DNA of 64,000 bases from Amarolinea sp964580725. Its GTDB lineage: Bacteria > Chloroflexota > Anaerolineae > SSC4 > Amarolineaceae. Under the pieces are notes generated by a model, which saw nothing but the letters and a program-made list of their open reading frames with translations, was not told where the DNA came from and did no database searches. Shown here one piece after another: positions 10,043 through 19,101 of the stretch. The position numbers and the translations under genes are program-made. The stretch is taken from NCBI GenBank assembly GCA_964580725.1, contig CAZOLV010000010.1:1-64000 (forward strand), given 5' to 3'. Each line of letters opens with the position of its first letter. Positions within the stretch are counted from its first letter, which is position 1.

Positions 10043-10745
10043 TCAATCCTCCTCATCGGCCATGAAGGACACGGTGTTTTCGAACCAGCCTGTGGCCAGC
10101 AGTTGACCCACATCCTTCTGCTCGATGACATGGCGGGCTTCTTGCGGCAAGCTGCCGATGCGGCAGATGCGGGCGTCTGGCTGGCCAGCCAGCCGGTGGA
10201 CCAGAGCGGCGGCCCGACGGTTTTCCGGGTTGAGAAGACGCAGCAGTTGAGGAGAGTGGGTCGTGGCGATGATCTGAAGATCGCGTTTTGCCACCCACAG
10301 CTCGATGAGATCAACCAGGAGATGCAGGCGCGTCGGGTGCAGACCGTTCTCCAATTCCTCGAAGAAATAGAGATGTGCCGGTTCAGGCCCCAGTAAGGCA
10401 GCGAGCACAGTTAGAAAGCGCAAGGTACCATCGGATGCGCTGTACGCCGATGTGTTTCGTTCGTTTTCCTCGATCAGACTGACAAGGACACGCCCGGTTG
10501 CCGCGCCACTGTAGCACACCGTCCTCGCCCCATTTTTCGCCGATGGTGTCGGCCAGCGCGTAGCCCCGTGCAATGCCGTGCAGAAAACGGAGTGCATCGC
10601 GCACGTTGCTCTTGCCGGAGGCGTTGGTTCCCATCAACACGGTGAACGGTCCGAGGGTCAGCTCGGCATCCTTGAAGTTCTTGAACCGTTCCCTTTTCGG
10701 CCCTCTGATCTTCGCAGGGGCGCTGACCTGGTACATGCAGTCCAC
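10043..10745 (-). pseudogene. AAA/SMC-like ATPase (AAA_21 type), frameshifted and shortened
   Basis: The first frame (from 10745) carries FKNFKDAELTLGPFTVLMG then GTNASGKSN, a Walker A of the RecF/OLD type. After EKWGEDGVLQWRG the frame is lost. The C-terminal part is in another frame, with SASDGTLRFL (signature), YFFEELENGLHP (Walker B) and ATTHSPQLL (switch His), ending MADEED at 10043. Walker A and signature are only about 90 residues apart, whereas the family usually has a large insert there, so a deletion as well as a frameshift is likely near 10480-10500. The gene abuts its Toprim-like partner. It looks like a dead or misassembled ATP-gated defence-type module. Confidence 0.7.
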
Positions 10746-10781
10746 TTGCCCGGCGACCCGCCATGACCTCTGCGCTGCGCC

Positions 10782-12803
10782 TTACACCTCATCCTCCCGC
10801 TGCGGAGGAACGCACAGCGCGTCGGGGTCTTCTGCCAACTCGCCTTCTTCTGGCCATTCGCTCAGGCCGCGGGTACCCTCGAAATAGGGGGCCGGATTGT
10901 GGAACCAGGCGTCGCCGGCCATCACCGACTTGTAACCCTCGTTCGGCTTGCCCAACAACACCAGACTCAGATGCAGATGGGGTCCCGTGGTGTGCGTCCC
11001 GCTGTTGCCGCTCTTCCCCACCACGTCGCCGGCCGTCACCGTATCCCCCACGTTGACCCCGACGCTCGACAGGTGCGCATAGATCGTGTACCCCTTCTGC
11101 CCACCCCATCTGTGCTCCAGGATCACCCGGATGCCATACGCCCCCTGGCTGTCGCCCGCTTTGTAGACCACCCCGGAAGCCGCCGCCAGCGCCGGCGTCC
11201 CCACATCGCAGGCATAGTCAATTCCCTCATGACCGACCAGATTGTAGGGTTTGTACATCGCCGGGTTCTGACCAAAGCCCTGCGAAACACGCACCCCAGG
11301 CGCCGGATTGCGCAGGCTGATCTCCATGCCCGCACCCAGATCGGCGCGCAACCGCCGGACCGCCGCCAGGAGTTCCTCACCCTGCTTCTGCTGCGCCGCC
11401 AGATTGCCCTGCGCCTCCAGCGCCTTTTGCACATCCTTCTGCGCCTGCGCCACTGGCGACGCCAGATCGGCCAACGCCTGCAAACGCGCCCGCAGCGCCG
11501 TCGCCTCTTGCGCCAGGCCCTCCAAACGCTGCAGCAGCGCCGCCGGTATGCCGCTGCGCTGGCGCGCCTGCGCCTGCGCCCGTCCAATCCGCTCCTGCAG
11601 CGCCGCCAACTGCGCCAGCGCCGCCGCCGCCTGTTTCACCTGCTGCGCCGCCGTTTCCAGCTTCTGCTTGCGCCCGGCCCACGTCCCGGCCCCGCGCAAC
11701 TGCTGCAGCGCCTCGTTTACCTTGCCCTCCAACGCCGCCGCCCGCTGCTGCAATCCTGCCAGATCGAACGGGACAGGCGGGGTGGGCGGCGTGGGTGGCG
11801 TCGGCCCAGGCGGGGTGGGCGGCGTGGGTGGCGTCGGCCCAGGCGGGGTGGGCGCCGCCCTGCGCAGCTCGCCGATGCGCCGGATGATCTGCAATGACTG
11901 CCCTTGGTTGTCCTCGCCCAGGTGGCGGAAGGTCTCCCAACGGCCGCCGCCATGCCCCACCTGATACAGACAGGCCCCTTTGACATAACTATCCTTGCAC
12001 AGCTCAGCGTTGTACCAAAGCAGCGCCTGCCAGTAGTCCTCCTGTGTGACCGCATCGCCCGTATAGAGCCAACCGACATCGCCGGGCGGATCCACCGGGT
12101 ACTTGTACATGCGCGCCAGCCCGCACTCCGTGATGATGACCTCGTGCTGCTGCGCCGGGTATTTCTGACGGATGCCCTCCATACAGCGGCGGTAGAGCAG
12201 CGCCGCCGTCGCCACATCTGGTCCCGGTCGCAGCGACGGCCAGCCGTACTCGTGAAAGCCGAGATACTGATGGCTGGCCAATGTGCGCGGGAACCACTCC
12301 AGGTAGTGACTCGCCTCCGTGAAGTTGCCCGCCGCAAAGTTGAACGCCACCGCTTCAACCTGGCGCGTCTGCAACTGTTGGCGAAACGCCTCCTGGAACA
12401 GATCGTAAGCGCGCAGACGCCGCTTCACCTGCTCTGGCTTGCTCTTGAAATCGCTCGAAGCCGGGCCGGGCACAGCCTCGTTGAGAGACATCCACGCATT
12501 CACCAGGCGGCGCCCGTTGATCTCCTCCGTCGCATAGCCCAGGTCATAGTTCAGGATGCGATTGGCAAACTCCCGCCCTTTGGCCGCCGGATCGGGGCTG
12601 TCAAGCATCGCGTCCTGTTCCTGGTTTTCGAGATAGATGCGCCCGATGATGAACGCCTCAGGCGCCAACCCGCGCCGAATCTCCTGCAGCTTGCCCCGGT
12701 CGCCCGCATGCCACAGGATCGTGGGCGGTTGCACCTCCTGCAACGCCTCCGTGATCCACTGCCGGGTCGAGACTTCGATGTAGAATCCGAGTTTGTTGGC
12801 CAT
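10782..12803 (-). CDS. Glycosidase-like barrel protein with M23 (LytM) peptidase domain
   Basis: 673 residues from ATG 12803; the adjoining ATG 12806 is the alternative. Residues 1-330 look like a clan-A glycoside hydrolase barrel, with acid/base Asn-Glu in WMSLNEA near 106 and a second Glu in IITECGL near 224. A Pro/Thr linker (PTPPTPPTPPG units) and about 150 residues of Ala/Gln/Leu coiled coil follow. The C-terminus is an M23 endopeptidase with Zn ligands H and D in GHEGIDYACD (near 523) and HLH in TTGPHLHLS (near 606), so it is probably active on peptidoglycan cross-links. No signal peptide is visible. The start overlaps the upstream gene's stop (ATGATGG). The product cannot be read as a fusion with that gene except through the N gap. 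Confidence 0.8.
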   Translation of the reverse strand: MANKLGFYIEVSTRQWITEALQEVQPPTILWHAGDRGKLQEIRRGLAPEAFIIGRIYLENQEQDAMLDSPDPAAKGREFANRILNYDLGYATEEINGRRLVNAWMSLNEAVPGPASSDFKSKPEQVKRRLRAYDLFQEAFRQQLQTRQVEAVAFNFAAGNFTEASHYLEWFPRTLASHQYLGFHEYGWPSLRPGPDVATAALLYRRCMEGIRQKYPAQQHEVIITECGLARMYKYPVDPPGDVGWLYTGDAVTQEDYWQALLWYNAELCKDSYVKGACLYQVGHGGGRWETFRHLGEDNQGQSLQIIRRIGELRRAAPTPPGPTPPTPPTPPGPTPPTPPTPPVPFDLAGLQQRAAALEGKVNEALQQLRGAGTWAGRKQKLETAAQQVKQAAAALAQLAALQERIGRAQAQARQRSGIPAALLQRLEGLAQEATALRARLQALADLASPVAQAQKDVQKALEAQGNLAAQQKQGEELLAAVRRLRADLGAGMEISLRNPAPGVRVSQGFGQNPAMYKPYNLVGHEGIDYACDVGTPALAAASGVVYKAGDSQGAYGIRVILEHRWGGQKGYTIYAHLSSVGVNVGDTVTAGDVVGKSGNSGTHTTGPHLHLSLVLLGKPNEGYKSVMAGDAWFHNPAPYFEGTRGLSEWPEEGELAEDPDALCVPPQREDEV
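11775..11853. repeat. 33-bp tandem repeat encoding a Pro/Thr linker
   Basis: A 33-bp unit is present 2.4 times (periods starting at 11775, 11808 and 11841). On the minus strand it encodes PTPPTPPTPPG, the flexible linker between the glycosidase barrel and the coiled coil. Confidence 0.9.
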
Positions 12804-15800
12804 CATGCCCCTCCCTTGCTGGCGTCGGACGCCTTCTTGCTGCGCTTCGTCGCGGTCGCACCGGTCTTGCGGCTGCGTCGCGGCTTGGCGCCGTCCGGNN
12901 NNNNNNNNNNNNNNNNNNNNNNNNNNNNNNNNNNNNNNNNNNNNNNNNNNNNNNNNNNNNNNNNNNNNNNNNNNNNNNNNNNNNNNNNNNNNNNNNNNCG
13001 CTGCACGCGTCGCTGTGACGCCGTCCGGCGCTGCACGCGTCGCTGTGACGCCGTCCGGCGCTGCACGCGTCGCTGTGACGCCGGGAATGTCAATCAGCGC
13101 ATCCTCATCAACTGGCTGCGGTCGTGGCGGCTGCGGAACCGGCGGCGTGGGCGCTTCCATCCAATCGTCCGGCACCGTCCACGGGTCCCACGGCAGGTCT
13201 GGCGATGGGGCAGGCGGGAGGTCCCACAGTTCAGGTGCGGCCGCCGCGGCCCGTGTCACCACCGGCGCCCCCGGATAGGGCGTTCCTGCCTGGATCAGTG
13301 CGGCCAGCCTGGCGCGGGTATCGGCCTCATCCACGCCCGCCAGGCGGAAGACCTGGCAGCCGGCCGTGCGCAGGCGCGCCTCATCGGCGCCCGTGACGCC
13401 CGCATCCCCGCCGACGATCGTCACCACCTTCGCCTGCATGGCAGCTTCCACCGAAAAGCCGGCGGTGGGTCGAAACGCGGTGATGTAGTCCTGGGCATTG
13501 CGCCAGTCGGCCTGCGCCCAGTCCGCGCCGTGATCCCAGAAGAGCAGATAGTGCTCGACCGGCTTGACGTGCGACAACGGCTGACCGTCCAGCCGGGCTT
13601 GAACGGCGCGATAGAGCTTGCCGCGCCAGGCGTTGCCGGCCTTCCACTGGTCGCCAGGACATTCGGTGACGCCCTTCTTGTACTGATCCCAGATGTCGCG
13701 ATGCCCCATCACACCGGCCGCGCCGATCTTCTGGCTGTCGAACTGCGGCTCCAACGGCACGTTGTACTTCTGCATCAACCAGGCGATGACATGAGCGGCG
13801 CTTTGCAACTGCGCCAGCGTTGGCTCCTGCAGTTCGGGCGGCTGTGGATTGTTCTTCAAATCGGTGCGCATGAAGCGGCCAATCAGACTGACCCCAATCG
13901 TGCAGGCGTTGGGGCTGCCGCCGACTTGGTACGTATGAATCTCGTCGGGTTGGCAATGATAGATCACGCCGTCGGGCGCCACAATATAATGGTAGGAGAC
14001 GCCTGGCCACTCGTCCTTGACCAGCTCATCGCCCCTGTAACGCTTGCCGAAAACGTGATAGCGGGCGATCTGCTCCACGCTGTGGGTGAGCGGCGTGTCG
14101 GTGTGATGCACCGCAATCAGGCTGATCGGCCGGCTGCGCGGCGCATAGGGCGGCAGTGTGGGATGCGTGGGCAGCTTGCCGATCATCTCCACCAGCGCCG
14201 GCACCGGCACGCCGGCCGGCTGCACCGCCTTCAAGCGGGCGATCTCAGCCTGCTGCTGAGTGATCGTGGCCTGCATTTGTGTGATCGCGGCCTCGCGTGC
14301 GCTGAGGGTGCTCTGCAGCGTCTGAACTTGCGCCTGCAGATCGGTCACCTGGCCGCCGACTTTCGTCAAACGCTCCACTTCGGCCTGCGTCTGCGCCAGG
14401 GCCGCCCTCAGCCCATCTCGCTCTTGCGTCAGACTGCCGATCTGAGCGACCAGTTGCGCCAGTTCGGCGCGGCGGCCGTCCTCCCCGCCGTTTCCCCCGC
14501 CGTTGTTCACCGGCGCTTTGGCCAGTTCCGCCTGCACAGCGGCCAGCAGCGTCTCCTTGAAACGCGCCCCGCTGTTCCACTGGGCGCCGGGCGAGCCAAC
14601 CCGCTCCAGTTCCATGCGCCCCACCACGGCGCTGACCTCTAGCTCGAAGGTGTGCAGCAGCCAGGCGATCAGACGGGCCGCGCTGGCCAGTTGCTCCGGC
14701 TTGGGAACCGCAACGCCAAAATTGCCCGCCAGCGCCACGGCCACGCTGTCAGCGTCCACGGCGGGTTGCGTCGTCTGCTCGCTGACCGCCTCCAGCGGCT
14801 GCGTCGCATAGATCACGCCGCTGCCGGCGACGAGGAAATGATAGGCGATGCCCGGCAGGCCCTTGCCAACCTGCGCCTCGGCCACACGTTGCGGCGTCAC
14901 CGTGTCGGTCGTGGCGGTGTGATGCACGATGATGCGCTTGATGTCGCTCAGCGGCCGGGTGGGATAGCGTTTGCTCTCATGTTGTTTCATGGGACCGGGG
15001 TCTTGCATCTCCGGTTTGACCACGCCCGGCGCCGGCGACCCACCCTTTTCCAACTGCTCGATGCGCCGGCGCAGCGCGGTGATCTCCTGCTGCGCCGCCG
15101 CCAGTTGCTGGCGTAGCGCCGCCATCTCGCCTTCGCGCTGCGCCAGCAGGGCGACCTGCGCCTGCAGGGCCTGCTCCTTCTGCTGCACGGCGTCGTGCAG
15201 GCCTTGCGCCTCCTGTTGCAACTGGCGCGCCGCCTCCTGCAACTGACCCAACTGCGCCGTCAGTTCCTGCACACGTTGGCGCAACTGTTCCAGTTCGCCA
15301 TCGTCCGGTTTGGGCGGTTGTTGGCTGAGCCAGACGCCAGCCTTGTCCAGCAGGGTCTGGCGGTAGTTGGCGCCGCTGCTCCACTGTGCGCCGGGCGAAG
15401 CAGTCTTTTCGACCTGCAAGCATCCGACCACGGCGTCGCTCTCCAGCTTGTACGTCGCCAACAACCAGGCGATCAGATGGGCGGCGCTGGCGAGTTGCGC
15501 CTCGCCCGGCGCAGCGGTCATGAAACTGCCGCCCAACGCCACGGCGATACTGTCCAGGTTGACCTCTGGCTTCTGCGTTTGCTCGACCACCGCCTCCAGC
15601 GGTTGCGTCCAGTAGATGCTGCCATCGGCGTTGACCAGGAAATGATAGGTGATGCCGGGGCGGCCCTTGCGATTGATCTGGGCCTGGGCGATTGTCTGCG
15701 GCGAGAGGTTACCATCAGGGATGGCGGTGTGATGCACGACCACGCGGCGGAGCGCATCCGGGCTGCGGGTGGGATAAGGCGTGGTCTGAGGCAGACTGCC

Positions 15801-17006
15801 GCGCAAGTCTTGCAGATCGGGCTGCGGCACCGCGCCTTCCGGCAGCGCCAACAGCGCCTCGACGCGCTCGACGTTGCGCGCCAGCGTCTCCAGGTCGGTC
15901 TTGGCGCCGGTCATGGCGCCGGCGCGGGCGCTGAGGTCTTCGACGGTTGCGCTCAGGCCGCTCGCCCCGCCTGCGCCCAGCGCCCTCTGCACATCGGCCA
16001 GGAATTCGGCCACCTTCGTTTCCAGATCGCCCAGGCGCCGGCGCAGCTCCGCCAGCGGATCGTCCAGCGGGCGGTCTGGCCACTTGTAACCGGCGCGCAG
16101 CGCCTGCTTGAAGTCGCTGATGGCGCCGTTCTTGTGTTCGATGGCAAAGCGGTCGTAGCTGCCCCAACGATAGAGCGCCAGACAGCGGATCACCTGGTTG
16201 CCCGGCTGCTGATTCCAGTTGTTGATCTCCTCGTAGGCGCGGCGCACCCAACCGGTGTCGCGATCTTCCCAGCGGTCCCGATCCGGCGCAATATCGGTTC
16301 CGTAGTTGGTTTCGGTGATGTAGCACGGCAGGGAGCGCATGGATGCCGGCACCACGCGCAGAAAATCCTTGTAGGTAGCAAACTCCTTGCTGTAGCGATT
16401 GAACGGAATGTCCATCGTGTTGGCGCTGCTGATGATAGCCGGGTCAGGGCTGCGGCTGTAGGTGTGCAGGGTAAAGCCGTCGCACTCGCCCGCCACCAGC
16501 TTGAGCACCTCCTCGAAATACTTGACCCAATCGCCGGAATACGCGTTCCAGGGCGCGACGGCTCCTACCAGCACCTGAGCGCCGGGGTCCACCGCCTTGA
16601 TCGCACGGCGGCAGAGGCGGTAACAGCGGGCATACAGCGCCGGCGTGATCTTCTCCTCTGGCGATTTCGGCTGTTCCTCCCGCATGTTCGTCTCGTTGCC
16701 GATGATCCAGATGCGGCAGCCGGACGAATTGCGCACGAAGTTGGCGCAGCGCCTGGCGAAGTCTTCGTAGCGCGAAGAATGGGGGATGGTGCTGGTCTCG
16801 TAGTAGCCATAATTCAGGCGCACGATGACGCCCAACCCGCGTCCCGACAGATGGCCATACTGCCCCCCGCCCTGATCGTTCGGGTCGGCCTTGATCTCCT
16901 CAGAAACGACCACCCAACCCGGCGTCCCGGCGTCCAACATCAACTGTTCGCCGCCGGGGTCATGCAATCCGTACAGATACTCAGAATCGAACAGCGCACG
17001 TGCCAT
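12803..17006 (-). CDS. Glycosidase-like barrel protein with three PGRP/amidase_2-like domains (contains assembly gap)
   Basis: At least 1400 residues, starting at ATG 17006 behind a perfect AAGGAGG. Residues 1-330 are a glycosidase-like barrel, with Glu in WIIGNETN and in YITETNYG. Three amidase_2/PGRP-like domains start near residues 415, 690 and 960, separated by long coiled coils. Only domain 3 keeps a full ligand set (VHHTDT, GHRD, ECPGD); domains 1 and 2 read ASPGAQW and VGSPGAQW in place of ECPGD. A further 120-residue domain and a Pro-rich tail lead to 10-residue repeats PDGVTATRAA, broken by 100 N at 12899-12998. After the gap the repeat resumes in a different frame as PDGAKPRRSRKTGATA and a Lys-rich end stopping at 12803, overlapping the next ATG. 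It probably binds and cleaves peptidoglycan. No signal peptide is visible. Confidence 0.8.
12891..13088. repeat. 30-bp tandem repeat with a 100-N gap (12899-12998)
   Basis: Units begin at 12999, 13029 and 13059, with the end of another unit at 12891-12898 on the far side of the N run. On the minus strand each unit encodes PDGVTATRAA. The true copy number is unknown; the N run is a placeholder and does not preserve the frame. Confidence 0.9.
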
Positions 17007-17031
17007 TGGTGAAACCTCCTTGCATGTTTTT

Positions 17032-17715
17032 CTACTGTTCTCCGTCTGTGATCTCGCTCGCCGCCTGCATCGCCCAGCCGAGCCACAGATTGCCGCTGAC
17101 GATGAAGAGCGTCGTCGCCATGAGGGTCAGCGCGACGCCCATCTGCGGACTGCGGGTGCCCGGCGTTGGGACGCCAGACCAGCCCCGGCGCCAGAGCGGA
17201 TTGGAGCACCAGATGAGCAAGACGAATAGCAGGCCAAGCCAGGGGCCGAGGGCTTGCGCCTGCGTTGTCTCGATGCCCAGGGACAGCAGCAGATCAGCCG
17301 CCCCCAGGCGCAGCAGACCCCACCAGAGTTGTTCGGCCGCGGCGCACAGCAGCGTCAACAGCCAGGCGCCCGCCCTGCGCCCATCGCCCCGATGCGCCGG
17401 CGCGCCGGCAGCCGCCGCGTCTGCCAGGCGGCGCTGGCGCTGCTGGCTGGCGATGAACAGCAGCAGCCAGAACGCTCCCCCCACTGCCAGGCCCAGGCCA
17501 AAGCGTTCGATCCAGTCCAGTTCGGCCAGGCCCAGGGCGCGCCGGCTGACCAGTCCGCCTTGCAGCGCCAGGAAAGGGGGCAAACTCAGCGCCGCCAGCC
17601 ACAGCCAGGTCCCCCATGCGCCGGCCAGCCAGGAGGGTCGCCTTGCCTGCCAGGCAGACAAGACAACAGCCCCTCCCACCAGCGCCAGCGTCCACACCCA
17701 CAGCGCAGTCTGCAT
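17032..17715 (-). CDS. Hypothetical polytopic membrane protein
   Basis: 227 residues with about six membrane helices. It starts directly with a helix (MQTALWVWTLALVGGAVVL), has a short cytoplasmic-looking stretch near residue 95 (SQQRQRRLADAAAAGAPAHR), and ends in a further pair of helices and an acidic tail. I do not recognise the family. It lies 27 nt after the MATE exporter and 25 nt before the large PGRP protein, all on one strand, so it is probably cotranscribed with them. A role in anchoring or export of the downstream peptidoglycan-acting proteins, which lack signal peptides, is conceivable but unproven. Confidence 0.7.
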   Translation of the reverse strand: MQTALWVWTLALVGGAVVLSAWQARRPSWLAGAWGTWLWLAALSLPPFLALQGGLVSRRALGLAELDWIERFGLGLAVGGAFWLLLFIASQQRQRRLADAAAAGAPAHRGDGRRAGAWLLTLLCAAAEQLWWGLLRLGAADLLLSLGIETTQAQALGPWLGLLFVLLIWCSNPLWRRGWSGVPTPGTRSPQMGVALTLMATTLFIVSGNLWLGWAMQAASEITDGEQ

Positions 17716-17742
17716 GTCTCGGTCGTCCTTCTCTTCACCGAC

Positions 17743-19101
17743 TCACAGCGTCTTCACCACATCATGAACCCACCGGTTCGATGTCACGCGCCAGACGCTC
17801 AGCGCAAACTTCAGCGCCTCCTCGAACATCACCATCGCCACCACCCAGTAGATCGGCAAGCGCAGCACGAACGCCCCGATCAGCGCCAGCGGCACGCCCA
17901 CGATCCACATCGGCCCCGTGTCGGAGAAGAGCGCAAAGCGCGTATCGCCGCCGCTGCGCAAGATGCCGACGATCATCATCATGTTGCCCGCCTTGATCCA
18001 CAGCACCAGCACCATCACGATTATCACGCGCCAGGCCTCAGCACGGGTTGCATCTGCAATGCGGTAGAGACCGAGCAGCGGCTGTCCGAGCAGGAACATC
18101 AGCAGCGCCATCAGCAGCGCCCCCGCTGTCGCCAGCCGCAGGAAACGATTGGCAAAAAGCCGTGCTGCGCCTGTCTCGCCGGCGCCGATGCGTTGACCAA
18201 TCATCACTGCGGCGGTGTGGCCAAGCGCGATGAACGGCACCAGCGCCACATTCTCGATCGTTCCGGCGATGTTGAAGGCCGCAAACGAATCGGTACTGAT
18301 GCGCGCATAGATCCCCGCATAGACAGTGATGCCAAGCGACCAGACGATCTCGCCAACGATCACCGGCAGCGAGGTGCGAATGAAGCGCCCCACCAGCGCC
18401 CGACTGATGTCGAAGAGCTGACGCAGGCGTGCCGCCGCCGGCAGATCGAAATGATAGGTCAGCCAGACCAGAACGATGCACTCCAGCCAGCGGGCAATCG
18501 TCAGCGCCACGCCGGCCCCCTCCAGGCCAAGCGCCGGCAGCCCCACCGTCCCGAAGACCAGCGCATAGGTCAGCGCCGTCTTGAAACTGAGCGCCCCCAT
18601 GCTGACCGCCATCGGCGTGCGCACGAAACCGGTCGAGCGCAGAATGATGCCATACATACTGCTGATCGCCGTCGGGATGTAGCTCAGGGAGGCCAGGCGC
18701 AGATAGCGGCTACCCAATGCGACCACGGCCGGGTCATTCGAATAGAGGCTCAGCAGGAAGGCCGGGGCCAGTAGCGCCGCCAGGGCAAAGAGCAGGCTGC
18801 CGCCAACGGCCAGCAGCAGGGCCAATCCGAGCACCCGCTGCACATTGGGCCGGTCGCCGCGCCCCCAAAACTGAGCCGAAAAGATGGCGGCGCCGCTGCC
18901 CACGCCGAAGTGAAAGAGATGCAGCAGGAAGAGGATCTGGCTGGCCAGACCCACCGCAGCCACCGCCGTCTCGTTGATCTGACCGACGATAAGCTGGTCA
19001 ACGGCGTTCAGGCCGCTCATCATCAGTTGCTGCAGCGCAATCGGAATCGCCAATTGCAGCAAAGTTTGGTAGAAATCACGATCGTTCGTTGCAAACCGCA
19101 T
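17743..19101 (-). CDS. MATE family efflux transporter
   Basis: 452 residues, about 12 membrane helices in two related halves. The N-terminal half has LAIPIALQQLMMSGLNAVDQ and VGQINETAVAAVGLA, the usual first-helix region of MATE proteins. The second half repeats the pattern with SLPVIVGEIVWSLG and AAFNIAGTIENVALVP. Such transporters export drugs or cationic metabolites using Na+ or H+ gradients. The ATG (19101) shares a base with the stop of the upstream histidine kinase (TAATG), so it is translationally coupled and possibly controlled by the same signal. The substrate is unknown. Confidence 0.9.
   Translation of the reverse strand: MRFATNDRDFYQTLLQLAIPIALQQLMMSGLNAVDQLIVGQINETAVAAVGLASQILFLLHLFHFGVGSGAAIFSAQFWGRGDRPNVQRVLGLALLLAVGGSLLFALAALLAPAFLLSLYSNDPAVVALGSRYLRLASLSYIPTAISSMYGIILRSTGFVRTPMAVSMGALSFKTALTYALVFGTVGLPALGLEGAGVALTIARWLECIVLVWLTYHFDLPAAARLRQLFDISRALVGRFIRTSLPVIVGEIVWSLGITVYAGIYARISTDSFAAFNIAGTIENVALVPFIALGHTAAVMIGQRIGAGETGAARLFANRFLRLATAGALLMALLMFLLGQPLLGLYRIADATRAEAWRVIIVMVLVLWIKAGNMMMIVGILRSGGDTRFALFSDTGPMWIVGVPLALIGAFVLRLPIYWVVAMVMFEEALKFALSVWRVTSNRWVHDVVKTL

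Noticed and set aside
11904..14642. 912-codon plus-strand open frame crossing the N gap
   Set aside because: Antisense shadow of the two wall-hydrolase genes, rich in Arg/Gln/His as expected from reversed GC-rich codons.
15195..17012. 605-codon plus-strand open frame
   Set aside because: Antisense shadow of the PGRP protein; composition is that of a reversed coding frame.
17254..18774. 506-codon plus-strand open frame
   Set aside because: His/Gln/Arg-rich shadow of the membrane protein and MATE genes.
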